Source: Acanthacorydalis orientalis (Eukaryota > Arthropoda > Insecta > Megaloptera > Corydalidae). From it: DNA of 64,000 bases. A model generated the notes under the pieces. That model searched no databases, was not told the DNA's origin, and saw nothing but the letters and a program-made list of their open reading frames with translations. The translations under genes and the position numbers were made by a program. The stretch is taken from NCBI GenBank assembly GCA_034766995.1, contig CM068313.1:14746512-14810511 (forward strand). The letters run 5' to 3'. Positions 1 through 11,351 of the stretch are shown here, in pieces (position 1 is the stretch's first letter; every line of letters begins with the position of its first letter).

Positions 1-1800
1 TTAAAATTCTAATTGTTTATTTTTAAACCTGTAATCCTTTTTATTGTCTTTTTCAACTTTATCCGTTCGGATCACTTTTGAAATATTTTGCTGAAGTATT
101 TGTACACAGCAAAATAATTTAAGTAAGATCAAGTCAAAGAAGATAATAGATAAGTAAGAGTTGAATTATTTGTCTAAAACAAGAGTTTAACTATACTATA
201 GTTGAATAGAAGAACTACACAGATATAAATCAAACGCAATTATGTACAAATATTTTTAGACTTGTGTGTCTCTCTGAAATATTGTTCATTTACTTACAAT
301 CTGTATATGATCTCTTATTTTTTATTTGACTATTTTTTCAATAAAAGACATAATAAATATTATTTGATTGATTAAATTTCATCACAATGTCATATATCTC
401 AAGTAAATGCACTGTTCTTTTACTCATTTCATTATTTTACACATTTGATGTAAATAATTCGTTGAAATAGATAATTTAAATTTTGAAAAACTGTTAAAAT
501 TTGATATAATGGGGATTATTTTAATAAATTTGTGGCATAACTAAAAAATATACATATCAATCAACATCTATTTTTTTTAAATAATTACATATACCATGAC
601 CAATAAATATTTTTCAGCAATGATATGAAAATGTAATCTGAAAAGAATCCATATGAATGACTAGATTTTTTAATCCCACTATAAAAAAAGATTAAAATCT
701 TGACATTAAAAAAAAGATTCCTTAAATGTAGTAGCAAAACAATTCACATCAGTAGCGGCATAGTTTGTTTCATAAGACCACTTAAGATGCTCCCATATAC
801 TTTTTTTTTAAATTCTCATACACCACGATAACTAATTACAGCAGTTGTGTGAGCTCTAACGAAACTCATGTTTTAACTCGATTCAATTAATTTGAATTTT
901 ATCTCGAATTCCATCCGCCGAAAGATCAGAAATAATTTTCAACTGACACGTTAGTGGGTCCGTTCTCATAAATATGTCATCGAAGCGAATCCGAAACTAA
1001 GGTGTAAGCATCACAAATTATTGTCTGAAAAACGAAACTGGTTTTTCAGTCGAAATAATCTCTCTGTTCATGGGAAAATATGACCAGTATGCTTAAGATG
1101 ATTCTGTCGGTGATTTAAAAGTGCCAGATTGTGATTTATGTGCACATTTTTTTTAAAATACGCATTTTATTTACTTATAACGTTGATTTATTAAGGTCAT
1201 TTGTATTTTATTACAATCTGAACTAGTTTGTTTCTTAAATTTAATATTTCAATTACTTATATACATCATCGGAATGTTTAAAACGATATTCTTTAAGAAA
1301 AGATTATTTAAAATAATTACATTTCGAATACTTACAGATATTTGAAATTTAAATTATTTAAAGAACATTATGTCTCAAATGGTTTCAAGAAAAACAGATT
1401 TTTTTTAATCACTTCATTAATAAATAGTCGAGCAAACAAAAAGTGGACGGTTGTAAAAATTATTAGATAAATGATTTATTCGTGTGTTTCATAGAAGTAC
1501 TACTGTACTTGTGCATTGTGTGTATATCGGTGCGTTTTTATTTAATAATAACAATTTTAAATAATGTAAAATCTATTTTAGAAAACGTATTCAATCTTAT
1601 CTAAATTAAAATTCTTATCATTGTATATTTTATAATAGTTGTTATAAAGTATAACTTTCTTGTATTATTATTGAAAATCTGATAGAATTTAAACCAAACC
1701 AATTTTAATAAAACTGTGTCATAAAAAATAATATAATATATAAATTACTAATTTTCTTTGAATAGTTATGAAATTTAATTTCTCTACATACTGTATTACT
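1..1800. other. AT-rich gene-free stretch
   Basis: No open frame of note, no RNA gene and no transposon end was recognised here. The sequence is AT-rich with short A and T runs. It borders the conserved 5' flank of the first tRNA-His gene. Confidence 0.6.
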
Positions 1801-1904
1801 ATGTAATATTTTTTTATTAGTGTTACTTGTTACACATACAGAAGTGAAAGTATATCAATTATCTTTTATACAAATAAATAAGAGTGAAGCAACAAGTCGA
1901 TCAA
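1801..1904 (+). promoter_or_regulatory. Conserved 5' flank of tRNA-His copy 1
   Basis: About 100 bp directly upstream of the tRNA aligns with the upstream DNA of the three other tRNA-His copies (10981, 35989, 36658). Shared words include AATATTTTT, ACTTGT, TACAGAAGTGAAAGTAT and AACAAGTCGAT just before the gene. The 3' flanks agree much less. The block may be an upstream pol III promoter element kept by selection, or simply part of the duplicated unit. The sequence alone cannot separate these. Confidence 0.6.
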
Positions 1905-1976
1905 GCCGTGATCGTCTAGTGGTTAGGACCCTACGTTGTGGCCGTAGTAACCCAGGTTCGAATCCTGGTCACGGCA
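1905..1976 (+). tRNA. tRNA-His (GTG), copy 1
   Basis: This is a 72-nt cloverleaf for histidine tRNA. The 7-bp acceptor stem (GCCGTGA with TCACGGC) closes perfectly and the discriminator is A at 1976. The anticodon stem CTACG/CGTAG holds the loop TTGTGGC, with anticodon GTG at 1938-1940. The B box GGTTCGAATCC is at 1955-1965. No G-1 and no CCA are encoded, as expected for a eukaryotic nuclear tRNA-His, where both are added after transcription. A T5 run at 1986-1990 can end pol III transcription. The gene is identical to copies at 11079 and 36086. Confidence 0.97.
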
Positions 1977-1985
1977 TGGACTACA

Positions 1986-1990
1986 TTTTT
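1986..1990 (+). terminator. Pol III T-run terminator
   Basis: Five Ts about 10 nt after the tRNA-His 3' end form a standard RNA polymerase III stop signal. Confidence 0.6.
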
Positions 1991-2460
1991 GATTTATATT
2001 TTGTACATTTTTTTAAATTTAAAGATGTATGTAGACCGCATTTTGTAGTAAGTTAATATTAAAATAGATTTGAAAAAAAAACTTTCAGATCTAGGTAATG
2101 CATATAAAACTTTTTGAAGTTCACAGGCCGTGTACAAAACAAAGAAATGAACCGAAACTATAGGAGGGAATGGTATTCGTTGAAAATTATATTTTATTTA
2201 TTTTTTTATCGAAATTGAAAGTGCACAATTTTAAATAATATGTGAGAAATGTAGATTATATTTGATCACTTAATTTCAGATTGTATTTAAAGGTGACATC
2301 TTTTATTTACTCTTAATTTATTTATGATTTAATGTTAATATAATATTACTTGTTTATTGTTGAATTTTTGAAATCACTGAATATTATTTTTAGAATTCTA
2401 AACATCTTTCATTTGGTGAAGATGAATGTGAAATAAATTAGATTTTTTAAGAAATTACTA

Positions 2461-2530
2461 AGAGGATCTGCCCACTAGTCGCTACGCATGCCGACCCCAT
2501 GGGGCTCCACCCTCACTCATATCGCATATA
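2461..2530. repeat. GC-richer dispersed repeat next to (TA)n, copy A
   Basis: A short GC-rich block (CTGCCCACTAGTCGCTACGC, then CCCCATGGGGCTCCACCC) leads into ATATCGCATATATT, then CTCAATAT, and straight into a TA array. A diverged copy with the same order of words lies at 30340-30428 and also runs into a TA array. It is probably the end of a mobile element that carries or seeds a microsatellite. I do not recognise the family. Confidence 0.45.
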
Positions 2531-2544
2531 TTAGCTCAATATTG

Positions 2545-2546
<2 letters not shown>

Positions 2547-2587
<41 letters not shown>

Positions 2588-2610
2588 CGTGTGTGTATGT
2601 ATATATATAT
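2547..2610. repeat. (TA)n/(TG)n microsatellite
   Basis: A TA run is interrupted by a short GTGTG stretch and then returns to TA. It directly follows the GC-rich repeat at 2461. Confidence 0.9.
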
Positions 2611-3022
2611 GGTTAAAAAATAATTTTCAATACTATCTGCAATTCTACAGAAACTAGAACAATGCTGACCCATATTACTGAATCACGTTTAAAAACAAGA
2701 GATCAATAATCGATTAAACGACATTCAAACATATGTGAAATATATATTTTTTTTAAATCGAAACCGGTATACGTCGCAATCTAAATGCTGTATTTCCGAC
2801 ATTGTGATCAATCTTTAACTCAATTAAAATATTTGATTTGTAATCAACAAGTATCGTTTGTCAAACCGTTCATTATATGGCGTCTGATGGCTTGACGCCG
2901 GGTAAAAAAGTGAGTGTATTCGTGGTAAAAGTGTCTATCAACCAGTTTGCGGAATAATCATTTCAAGTTGTGTATTTTACTACCACTACTTTCTCAAATT
3001 CATTATGAACACACACTCACAC

Positions 3023-3023
<1 letters not shown>

Positions 3024-3073
<50 letters not shown>
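3024..3073. repeat. (TA)n microsatellite
   Basis: About 50 bp of pure TA follow a short CA-rich stretch (ACACACTCACACG). Confidence 0.9.
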
Positions 3074-3076
<3 letters not shown>

Positions 3077-3411
3077 TTGTGTGTGATCTCTACTTCAAGA
3101 TATGTACACAACTACAACCTTGAATGCATTTTAAAGTTATACATTTCTTAGAAAAAACAACTTAGTTTTTTTTTATAAAAATAAGTGGTTTTCGAGATAA
3201 TTCATTTAATTAAGCAGAAACGAACCTTGAAATCACAACACTTATCTAGAATAACATAAAATCTTGATTTTCAGCAATTTTCTCATAAAATAGAGGTGAA
3301 TTCATATTTTTCTCTGTTTAATATCATATTTACATACACACCGAGTAAGAATGATTAAAATACATCATTCCCGTATTTGAAATAGGAAGAAAATAAATAA
3401 ATAAATAATAA

Positions 3412-3974
3412 AATTTAATCGATTCAAAGTCCAATTCGTGCAATTTCGCCATTGCGACGGTCGATTTGCGGGACGGCGCGTTGTCCTGACGAAAGAGTAC
3501 TTTTTTGTGCGCCAATCTTAGCCGTTATTGTTTCCGCTCTTCTTTCAAACTGTCCAATAATGTTGCATAATAGGCTCCAGTTATCGTTTTTCCCATCGTT
3601 AAGTAGTTGATCAGGATGATTCCTTGTGAATCTCAAAAAACAGTGGCCATCACATTTCCATCCGACAAAACGGTCTTCGCCTTCTTCGGCGCACTTCCGC
3701 CAGTCGTTGTCAATTGCTTTGACTGCTGCTTCGACTCAGGTGTGTAGTGGTGGATCCATGTTTTATCCACGAAAGGCCTGCTCGTTTTTATCCATTTTTG
3801 CGGTAACTTCTATAGCGCTCGTTTCAAACATCTGTAGGATATTAACAACGCATCGCTTCTGGTTGAAATTTCGCCTATGCTAGTTTGAAAAGTGACACTT
3901 GATGGCCGTGATGTTACCAAATGAATCGTAGTGCCACATCAAGGAAATTTACCAAACTTATCAAATGACCCTCA
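3412..3974 (-). pseudogene. Mariner-family transposase relic, minus strand
   Basis: Read on the minus strand, broken frames give mariner transposase pieces. VDKTWIHHYTPES holds the first catalytic Asp (codon at 3765-3767). APKKAKTV, GNVMATVF and VLFRQDNAPS follow, the last with the second Asp, though the usual His is Arg. The end is KLHELDFES. The DNA-binding N-terminus is mostly missing, and the C-terminus with the third Asp is cut off at about 3412, where AAAT-rich DNA begins. The outer end reads TGAGGGTCATTTGATAAG on the minus strand next to a TA, matching the end at 47851. Several frameshifts and stops are present. It is a dead fragment of a DD34D element. Confidence 0.85.
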
Positions 3975-4102
3975 TACAATATTAAATTTTAGTCTTTATA
4001 ATTTAATAGGATGGACATTTTTTGAAAACAATCTTCTATATATATTTGATTTTTTGAAGCAGATATAGTGTTGAAGAAAACTGCGAAATTAAATCCCTAA
4101 GT

Positions 4103-4106
<4 letters not shown>

Positions 4107-4161
<55 letters not shown>
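4107..4161. repeat. (TA)n microsatellite
   Basis: About 55 bp of uninterrupted TA. Confidence 0.92.
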
Positions 4162-4163
<2 letters not shown>

Positions 4164-5666
4164 GTGTTAAAATAGCTCGTTTTCATACATTAGGTTTTTG
4201 ACTAATGGATCATAATTAAAAAACGGTTTTGTTTTAAATATGTTATCCTTTTCACAAAAAAATTTAAAAAAACTTTAAATATAATTTAATGAAAGAAAGT
4301 TAAATAAAGCTGATTTTTTTCTTTGATCTTACACTTCAATGAAATAAAAAACTTGAAGTTTTCTATGGCTGTCCATTCGTGCGTATCAAACATTAAATTA
4401 TAAACAGATTCCTATTCGAAGCTAAAACTGACCGTAATAGTTCGCATCGTGTTAGATTATTATACGCGTAGGATAATAATTATTTTCTGCTTGTTGTCGG
4501 TTCATTGGCCCTTACACATCCTGTTGCCCTGCGTACGGAGTGCGTATCTCTGACATGAAACACTCACGTCCGTAACGTTCACTTTGTCGTACGCCGCGTA
4601 GTATCCTGTTTGTAGGATGATTCCCTTGTACGTAATATCTTGACGATGAAACTATTGAACTTGAAACCATTTACAAGTGTGCGAGTTAAAGACAGCGTTT
4701 TGTATCAACTCTTTTTTTCATGTAATTAATATTTTTCACCTGTTCGAATTTTTAATTAATTCAGATAATAGATCGCATACATCAGTAAGATCTGATGTGA
4801 TAATGAACTCTATCGAAATTTATTCGTGGAAATGATGAAGTGTCAATACGTACATATTAATTTCATATTAATACATACATGTTATATATGAATACAAACA
4901 CTTTATAGTTTCAAATGTATCTAAATTTAAAAACCATTATTAATGTTTCGCGTTTTTCTTCCATTTAAATTGATCTGTGTAAAAATATTTTAAAAAATTC
5001 TATTAAGTTATCTGTTCAACCAAAGTGGCTCATTATTTTTCCCAAAAGTAAAAAATGTCAAATGCCAAAATCGAATAAAATTTTTTGAATTGATTTCTTG
5101 TGCTCGTTTCCTTAACGAATACTAAGGATTAATCATTATCATCTTAGTGAATCCAGTCTGTTAAGTCTGTTACACTCTAAGTGTTGAGTACAGACGTTTA
5201 AGATGCATCTAGCAAAACTAGGTTCCTCGAGTCAGTCAAAATTCGAAAGAATTTTCGAAGAAAAAACCCGAAAAGCTGAAAATTCAAAATAGTTGATTTA
5301 TAATAATTTATTTTATTTCTATAAATACCTATTATTATGCAGTAAAACTGTATTTATGAGTACACATTACTACCCTGCTCAATCAAATGTAAATAATAAA
5401 ATTTGGTTATGTAAGATGTCTGAATTTCAAAACTTGTGCGGTGGGCATTTTAAGTTTTCTAGGGATGGTAGGGATTCCGCAAAAAAATATAATCTTAAGG
5501 GTTCCGTGAGTCGACTACTGATCTAGTACAAATAATCTGAACATTTCACGGATTAACGATTTTAGTATGATAATGCAATTTTGTACGTCTCCTAATAAAA
5601 ACGTTTCATGCTGTTTGAGGGTGTAGAGTCGGACGACAGCTCACTTGCCTAGATTAATATTTTACA

Positions 5667-5671
<5 letters not shown>
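4162..5671. other. Gene-free stretch with a GC-richer patch
   Basis: No gene recognised. A patch at about 4440-4700 is clearly richer in CpG (CGTACGCCGCGTAG, CCTGCGTACGGAGTGCG) than its surroundings and could be a promoter or untranslated exon. A 77-codon open frame at 5293-5526 has no family signature and no clear splice sites, so it is not called. Confidence 0.4.

Positions 5672-5712
<41 letters not shown>
5672..5712. repeat. (TA)n microsatellite abutting a transposon end
   Basis: A TA run ends exactly where a putative mariner-like terminus (GTGTACAAATTAATTCGGTG) begins at 5713. Confidence 0.9.
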
Positions 5713-5715
<3 letters not shown>

Positions 5716-5905
5716 TACAAATTAATTCGGTGCCTTTTTTATAAAAAATGAATTTTTAAAGAAAAATGGAATACTTTTCAACCAAAATATCCCCCATTAT
5801 TTTATATGCTTTGCACCATCTGTCGGGTAACTGACGAATATTTTGCCGAAAGAAGATGGTGGCTTTGAGCCGATGAAGTCGTCATTCATTTACGGATTTC
5901 TTCCA
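5713..5905 (-). pseudogene. Probable mariner-like transposase C-terminus, decayed
   Basis: On the minus strand one frame reads RQLPDRWCKAYKIMGDILVE and then a stop. This fits the usual end of mariner transposases (LP-x-RW-x-K followed by an N/M-G-D/E-Y/I motif). The stop is followed by about 50 bp to a TA-flanked end at 5713. Frames upstream are broken and the catalytic residues cannot be seen. The call rests on the C-terminal motif and the TA border only. Confidence 0.4.
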
Positions 5906-6985
5906 CTATTTTCGCATCTTTTGGACATTTTGTGCATCACAACACCTTTGCCATAGTTGAACAAATCATTCTCTCGGCAGATATTTTTTTCAACTGAAAT
6001 GCGAAAAGTATGCAATGCCTGTTATGCTGTTTGACCAAGATATATAGTGTTTTCAAATGTTATGGCTGGCATTTCAAAATTCTAAAACAGCGATGAGAAA
6101 ATAATTTAATTTAATACAGAGTTCTGATCGATTTAAAAGCACAGAATTAAATTTTACACCTAATTACGAGTATATATATATATCCATACACACACATAAG
6201 CACACACTATTTTCCTTACTTGTATCATTTAAATTGTTGTTATAATTGAATGTATCATTTTTTCTGATTTTTTTTTAATTCCCTTGACCGTTTATTATGG
6301 CACCAAATATTAGTGATATTTGTAAAAATTTGCAAATTTACTGTATAGTCGTTAAAATAGTCTGCAATACATACATGAATTGTAATCGAATATCATACTG
6401 TTATTTATTTTCAAAAAAAAATAATATATTAAAAAAATAAAATCAGTTTGTAAATCACTTACATTTTTAATGAACTTTTTGTTTTTTTTTTTTGTAATAA
6501 AGATAAGTACAAAATAAACATTACACAAATAAACACTTCTGATAGTAGCCATTAAATCGTACAATATTGCTTGTAGTAAGGATAATATACTAGATGCAAA
6601 AAAGTATTAAAATATCATACTAAAACAAGCAATTTCAGAATTTATTAATACATAGTTCATATTCTATTCACAAAAATCTCTTAACGTATCTTTTTATTAT
6701 TCGTTATACATTTCGGAAGTCTATATACGATGCATTTACTAAATCTTCCAGCATTATTAGTTTATTCCTGTTTACTTTCTTTTACTCTTTGACAGTTTGT
6801 GTTCGATGATAGGAAGTTCTTTTATTTTGAAACTACAGATAAAATTAAATTTTCTCTCGGCCAAAAATATATCATTATCATTAATTTTTCAGACAAGATA
6901 TTACAAAAACTTTTAAATGAACAATATTTTAATAATTTTTGTGGGTGGTCATATCATGTTGTCATGAAATGTTGGACTGTGTGTG

Positions 6986-6987
<2 letters not shown>

Positions 6988-7025
<38 letters not shown>

Positions 7026-7051
7026 GTATATATGTATGTGTGTGTGTGTAT
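6988..7051. repeat. (TA)n/(TG)n microsatellite
   Basis: TA units pass into TATG and TGTG units. Confidence 0.88.
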
Positions 7052-7312
7052 GAATATAGATACTGTTATATACTTAATGTGCGTGTACAATAAAATAAAG
7101 CACTTAACTTTATAGATGGACTCACAGTATTTGATATTCATATCAGCTACAGAGAAAATAAATGATACGATAATGTCGTAAGATTTGCGGCATCCATCAA
7201 AAAGTGTGGCATAAACGCTACGTCATTTGATTAATGTTTAATGTTTTCTTAATCTTGAAAGTATTGCCTTTACTTTTTTAATTCAATGATCATGTATCTC
7301 ATACATACATAC

Positions 7313-7379
<67 letters not shown>
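7313..7379. repeat. (TA)n microsatellite
   Basis: About 67 bp of pure TA follow three CATA units. Confidence 0.92.
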
Positions 7380-7381
<2 letters not shown>

Positions 7382-8013
7382 ATAACTGCGAGATATACAT
7401 TTGCCAGTTTATATTATATAAAGTAGAATCAATTAAGAAAAAGTGCAGTGTCCCAATGAATAAAATAGTATATCCAAAAAGTCAGATCGGTAATTTAAAA
7501 ATAGATTAGAATATTAATAATAATTATTAAAAAATGAAAATTTGATATCCATTTTTATAGACGTTGTGGTAAATTAAGATATCAGTTCAGAAAACGTATC
7601 GATGAAGATAGAACATATTGTTTATTTTGTTTAGTTGTCTATCTTTTACACTGACACATTAGTTGTTCTAGAAGTCTTGAAATAAAATATTATGCGTTTG
7701 TCTGTCTTCTATATTCGCAACTAATTTATTTCGTTTTTTTCGAAATGTTTCGAAAGTGCCACATAAATGACAGCGCCATTCTACGGAAACAGCTCTGTTA
7801 ACATTATGTTACAGCTATATTAATTCAAAATTAAGAAGTTCTGTTAGATGAATTTCAAAAAACAAAATTTGAAGTAAAAAATTTTTTAGATTTAATTTTT
7901 TATTTCACATTTGAGTTACCTGTAAATCTCAATTATGATTGAAAATAAAATTTACCACCCTTAAAAATTTTCCGCCTTGGGCAGTGGCCCATGTTGCCCC
8001 TGTTTACGTCGTA

Positions 8014-8046
8014 CACTCTCTCTCTATCTATCTATCTATCTATCTA

Positions 8047-8086
<40 letters not shown>
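8014..8086. repeat. Compound (CT)n(TCTA)n(TA)n microsatellite
   Basis: Three repeat types follow each other: CT, then TCTA tetranucleotides, then TA. The order suggests stepwise origin of one unit from another. Confidence 0.92.
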
Positions 8087-8091
<5 letters not shown>

Positions 8092-8497
8092 AATTAATTA
8101 ATCCTATAATCTTTTGAGTCTCAGTAGTTTAAAAGTGGAAACACAGTTAAATTCCTTGAAGTGTTTTTTTTTTTACTATTCACTTTCTGTTAAATACTAT
8201 TTTTTATTTTTTTAAGAAAAATAGACAAATATAAGAAGCCTTCTGTAATTGTATAAATATGATGTAATTATAAATTTAAATTTTTAATTTAATATATATA
8301 TATATATATAAAACAACGATTTGATATGAAACAATTTCTGTTTGTTACTTTAATAATAACTACGATAGACATTTATCATTTCATTAAAAGTGGAAAAGAT
8401 GAAAACCACTATTCTGAAGTACAGAAAAGTATTTACATATATTTTTGATAACTCCTTTTCATCATATAAAAAGTGACATCTGAAGTTTATTTTTTAA

Positions 8498-9182
8498 GTG
8501 ATTAAATACTTCCAGCCGTGGTGAAAATTAATATTTTAATAAAAAAAAATTTAGGGGATGTATTGTGAATGACATTACACATTATTTATTGGTCCTTTAG
8601 ACCCAATAAAAAATTATTTACAATTTTTTTATGTTAATTGAGGTTCTTTCCGCCACCACTAAAAATATTCCGCCTCACTGTCTGCATGATATCTCCTTTT
8701 GTTGTCAATGGCTGTACAAATTTAATGAAGGTTCTTGTAATGTTGTCATAATCATATGTTGAGCCAAATTTTGTAATTTCAGAAAAAAACAAACAAGTTA
8801 CGACGTTTTAAAATAAAACAATTTTTTCCCATGGAAAATTTTACTCCTTAATTGTTTTTAAAAAAATCATTGATCAAAATATCAAATGGATCGACATTTG
8901 ATAGAAGAAGGTATTTTGAAGATTTAAAAAAGTGCATCGAAAAATATTAAGACTGTTTGAATTATCGTACAGACAATATGGCGACATGTTTTTAGTGGTG
9001 ATGGAAAGAATCTCAATTAACATAAATAATTTAATATAAAAAAATATAAATACATTTTTTATTGTGCCTAAAGACCCAATAAATAACGTGTGATGCATGT
9101 TTTGTTTTATTTTTTACAATACACCCTCTAAAAATTTTTTCTCAAGGCTTAGTTTTCACCCCGGCTGGAAGTGTGTGACCCC
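8498..9182. mobile_element. TTAA-flanked foldback element with ~200 bp inverted arms
   Basis: The left arm (8498 to about 8700) and right arm (about 8961-9182) are inverted copies. ACTTCCAGCCG near the left end matches CGGCTGGAAGT near the right end. GGATGTATTGT, TATTTATTGG, AGACCCAATAAA, TATGTTAATTGAG and CCACTAAAAA also recur in inverted order. Identity between arms is moderate, with small indels. Both ends are bordered by TTAA (8494-8497 and 9183-9186), the target duplication used by piggyBac-type and Sola-type transposons. The roughly 260 bp centre has no coding signal, so the element is non-autonomous. Family assignment beyond the TTAA target is inference. Confidence 0.75.
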
Positions 9183-9395
9183 TTAAATTGAATATGGACA
9201 GTTACATTGAACTTTTTGTTTGCAGAATTTTTCTTCAACATTTTAATATTGTATTTTTGTGTTTTATCGAAAGGTTTTTTTAATGTAATAAAATTATTAT
9301 ATATGAGAAAAATAAGGGCATATTTGATAGCTTGTTTGATATCTGAGTCTATTTTTGTTAGTTACGCTATAGAAAATAATTTATTACTTGCTTTT

Positions 9396-9397
<2 letters not shown>

Positions 9398-9471
<74 letters not shown>
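9398..9471. repeat. (TA)n microsatellite
   Basis: About 74 bp of uninterrupted TA. Confidence 0.93.
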
Positions 9472-9473
<2 letters not shown>

Positions 9474-9585
9474 CCAAAAATATGAACTCAATCATTTCTC
9501 TGACATGTCGTTTTTAATGCGCCGAACTCGTGATTAATGTTACAACATTGTTAACCAATAAATATATCCCATACAGACATTGTAC

Positions 9586-9897
9586 TTAATTAATGTCGAA
9601 GAACGCAATCTTAAGTACAACGGCGTCAAAGATATTCGTACGTCGAAAACACACGAAACGTTCTCCACGATATCTATTTTGAAAACCTATAATCATTCTC
9701 GGTTTAATCGCAAAAATATATATTAAATATCCTGTTTCATTTGTGACATTAAGTTTAGATATGATTGCTGAGTTTAAGTACAGTTTTGAGCACGTAACCA
9801 CAAAGCAATTCCAGCTGTACGGTTCATTGCACTCGATGTGTATATTCTCTGTTTTGTTTGCTATCTCTTCTCGGCACACTTCAACATATTCCGAACG
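9586..9897 (-). CDS. Candidate 3'-terminal exon, unrecognised Cys-containing protein
   Basis: On the minus strand an open frame of 103 codons plus stop follows a good acceptor (TTCTGTTTACCAG, then the first codon CGT at 9897). It begins RSEYVEVCREEIANKTENIH and ends AFFDIN. It contains five Cys and two N-glycosylation sites (NKT, NVT), and the middle part NCFVVTCSKLYLNS looks like an extracellular domain. The spacing of Cys is faintly like the stalk of integrin alpha chains, but I do not claim that family. Base use is less AT-biased than the flanks. No partner exon was found in the window. It could be a chance open frame. Confidence 0.35.
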   Translation of the reverse strand, partial: RSEYVEVCREEIANKTENIHIECNEPYSWNCFVVTCSKLYLNSAIISKLNVTNETGYLIYIFAIKPRMIIGFQNRYRGERFVCFRRTNIFDAVVLKIAFFDIN

Positions 9898-9962
9898 CTG
9901 GTAAACAGAATCACGCAAATGTAATACACACACTCACATACACACACACATCTACACGTTTT

Positions 9963-9963
<1 letters not shown>

Positions 9964-10015
<52 letters not shown>
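9964..10015. repeat. (TA)n microsatellite
   Basis: About 52 bp of TA follow a CA-rich stretch (CACACACACA at about 9938). Confidence 0.92.
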
Positions 10016-10016
<1 letters not shown>

Positions 10017-10756
10017 CTATTTGCCTATGTGTGTGTATAACAGTATGTGGTTAATATACGAAACACACACACAAGCATAGGCGAATATACTCACTCATTA
10101 TATTAATATTCAGACACATTTATAGTACAATTTCAATAAGTAAACAGAGAGTAAGAAGCATACTATTTACGTTTAAAATCGAATACTTATTTTTTTCAAT
10201 GACAGGTGAGCCATAGCTGGAGTATTAGTTATAGAACATGATTATACATCGCTTGGTTATTACCACATACATGTTTTTTTTTATTTTTGTCTATTAAAAA
10301 GAATGAGATTATTATTTAATACATTTTGAATATAGTATTCATCAAAACCATAGTAGTAGAGATTTGTTCGGTTTTTTTTTATTGTACAACCAAAATAATA
10401 TGTAGATTGGCTTTTTTTTAATAAAGAGGATTTCGATACGCTATATGTTATTTTATAGAGAGAAATAATTGAATAATCCGCTTCTTTTTTTGTGCTATTG
10501 ATAATAAATGAATTAATTTATTGAAACATACAAAATGTAATTTCATAAATATATATATATATATATATATATAGATATGTATATATATATATATATATAA
10601 AACAACATTATAATAACTTAAAAATAATAGAATATAAGAGATTTATGTTGGATGTATTTAACAAGTTTTTCAGATAGATTTTTCCACAAAAAATTTTTTT
10701 ATCGAATATTCACAAATTGTTAGTTCGATACAATAATTCGTATCAATACAATTATA
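10016..10756. other. AT-rich gene-free stretch
   Basis: Nothing beyond a short (TA)n run at 10549-10599. No gene or RNA recognised. Confidence 0.55.
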
Positions 10757-10795
10757 TTAGGTTGATATGAAAATAATTACAGTTGTGGTTTTTTT
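10757..10795 (+). mobile_element. Orphan mariner terminal repeat
   Basis: TTAGGTTGATATGAAAATAA followed by TTACAGTTGTGGTTTTT matches, with changes, the terminal repeat of the mariner at 40922 (TTAGGTTGGTGTAGAAATAA then TTGCGGTTTTT). TA lies just outside. No transposase and no second end were found nearby, so it is a solo or truncated terminus. Confidence 0.6.
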
Positions 10796-10980
10796 GAATT
10801 CTAACATTATTTTTTTTTCAACGAAAGTGCCATTTCATCGTGTCCATGTTAATATGATATTAAATTGAATTTTTCGATCTGTACTTTGGTAACATCGACT
10901 TTGGTTTTATTTTTAATTTGTCTTCAAATTGGGCTTTTCAATTAAAGATAGAAAAGAAGTAAATGAGAGTAATTTTTTGT

Positions 10981-11078
10981 AATATTTTTATCAATGTGAC
11001 TTGTTATAAATACAGTAGTGAAAGTATGTAAACTATGTTTTATATCAACAAATAAGAATTGAGCAACAAGTCAATTAA
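10981..11078 (+). promoter_or_regulatory. Conserved 5' flank of tRNA-His copy 2
   Basis: It aligns over its whole length with the flank of copy 1: AATATTTTTATCAATGT, ACTTGTTATA, TACAGTAGTGAAAGTATGT, and GCAACAAGTC just before the gene. Confidence 0.6.
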
Positions 11079-11150
11079 GCCGTGATCGTCTAGTGGTTAG
11101 GACCCTACGTTGTGGCCGTAGTAACCCAGGTTCGAATCCTGGTCACGGCA
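11079..11150 (+). tRNA. tRNA-His (GTG), copy 2
   Basis: All 72 nt are identical to the copy at 1905, with anticodon GTG at 11112-11114 and an intact acceptor, anticodon and T stem. A T6 run at 11161-11166 follows as terminator. Confidence 0.97.
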
Positions 11151-11351
11151 TTGAATCTACTTTTTTATTTATTTTATTATTGTAAATTATTTATTATATA
11201 TAATAAATAATTTTTATTATAATTGATTTTTCTTATTGTAAATGATTATCGATACTTTTGGTTGTTGCTTATACACATTTCGATGGCGATGCCAGTTCTA
11301 AGATACAGAGAGATTTTTCTCTACATTAGCGCTCTGAGCATGATAGCATTA

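Larger units (their letters stand above)
6060..8013. other. AT-rich gene-free stretch with microsatellites
   Basis: No gene recognised. It holds (TA)n/(TG)n at 6988-7051 and a 67 bp (TA)n at 7313-7379. A short GC-rich patch at 7965-8005 (GCCTTGGGCAGTGGCCC) resembles a transposon end but has no partner in view. Confidence 0.5.

Noticed and set aside
1820..2056. Short open frames across the tRNA-His genes (also 36010-36198)
   Set aside because: They read through the tRNA, which explains the shared residues RDRLVVRTLRCGRSNPGSNP.
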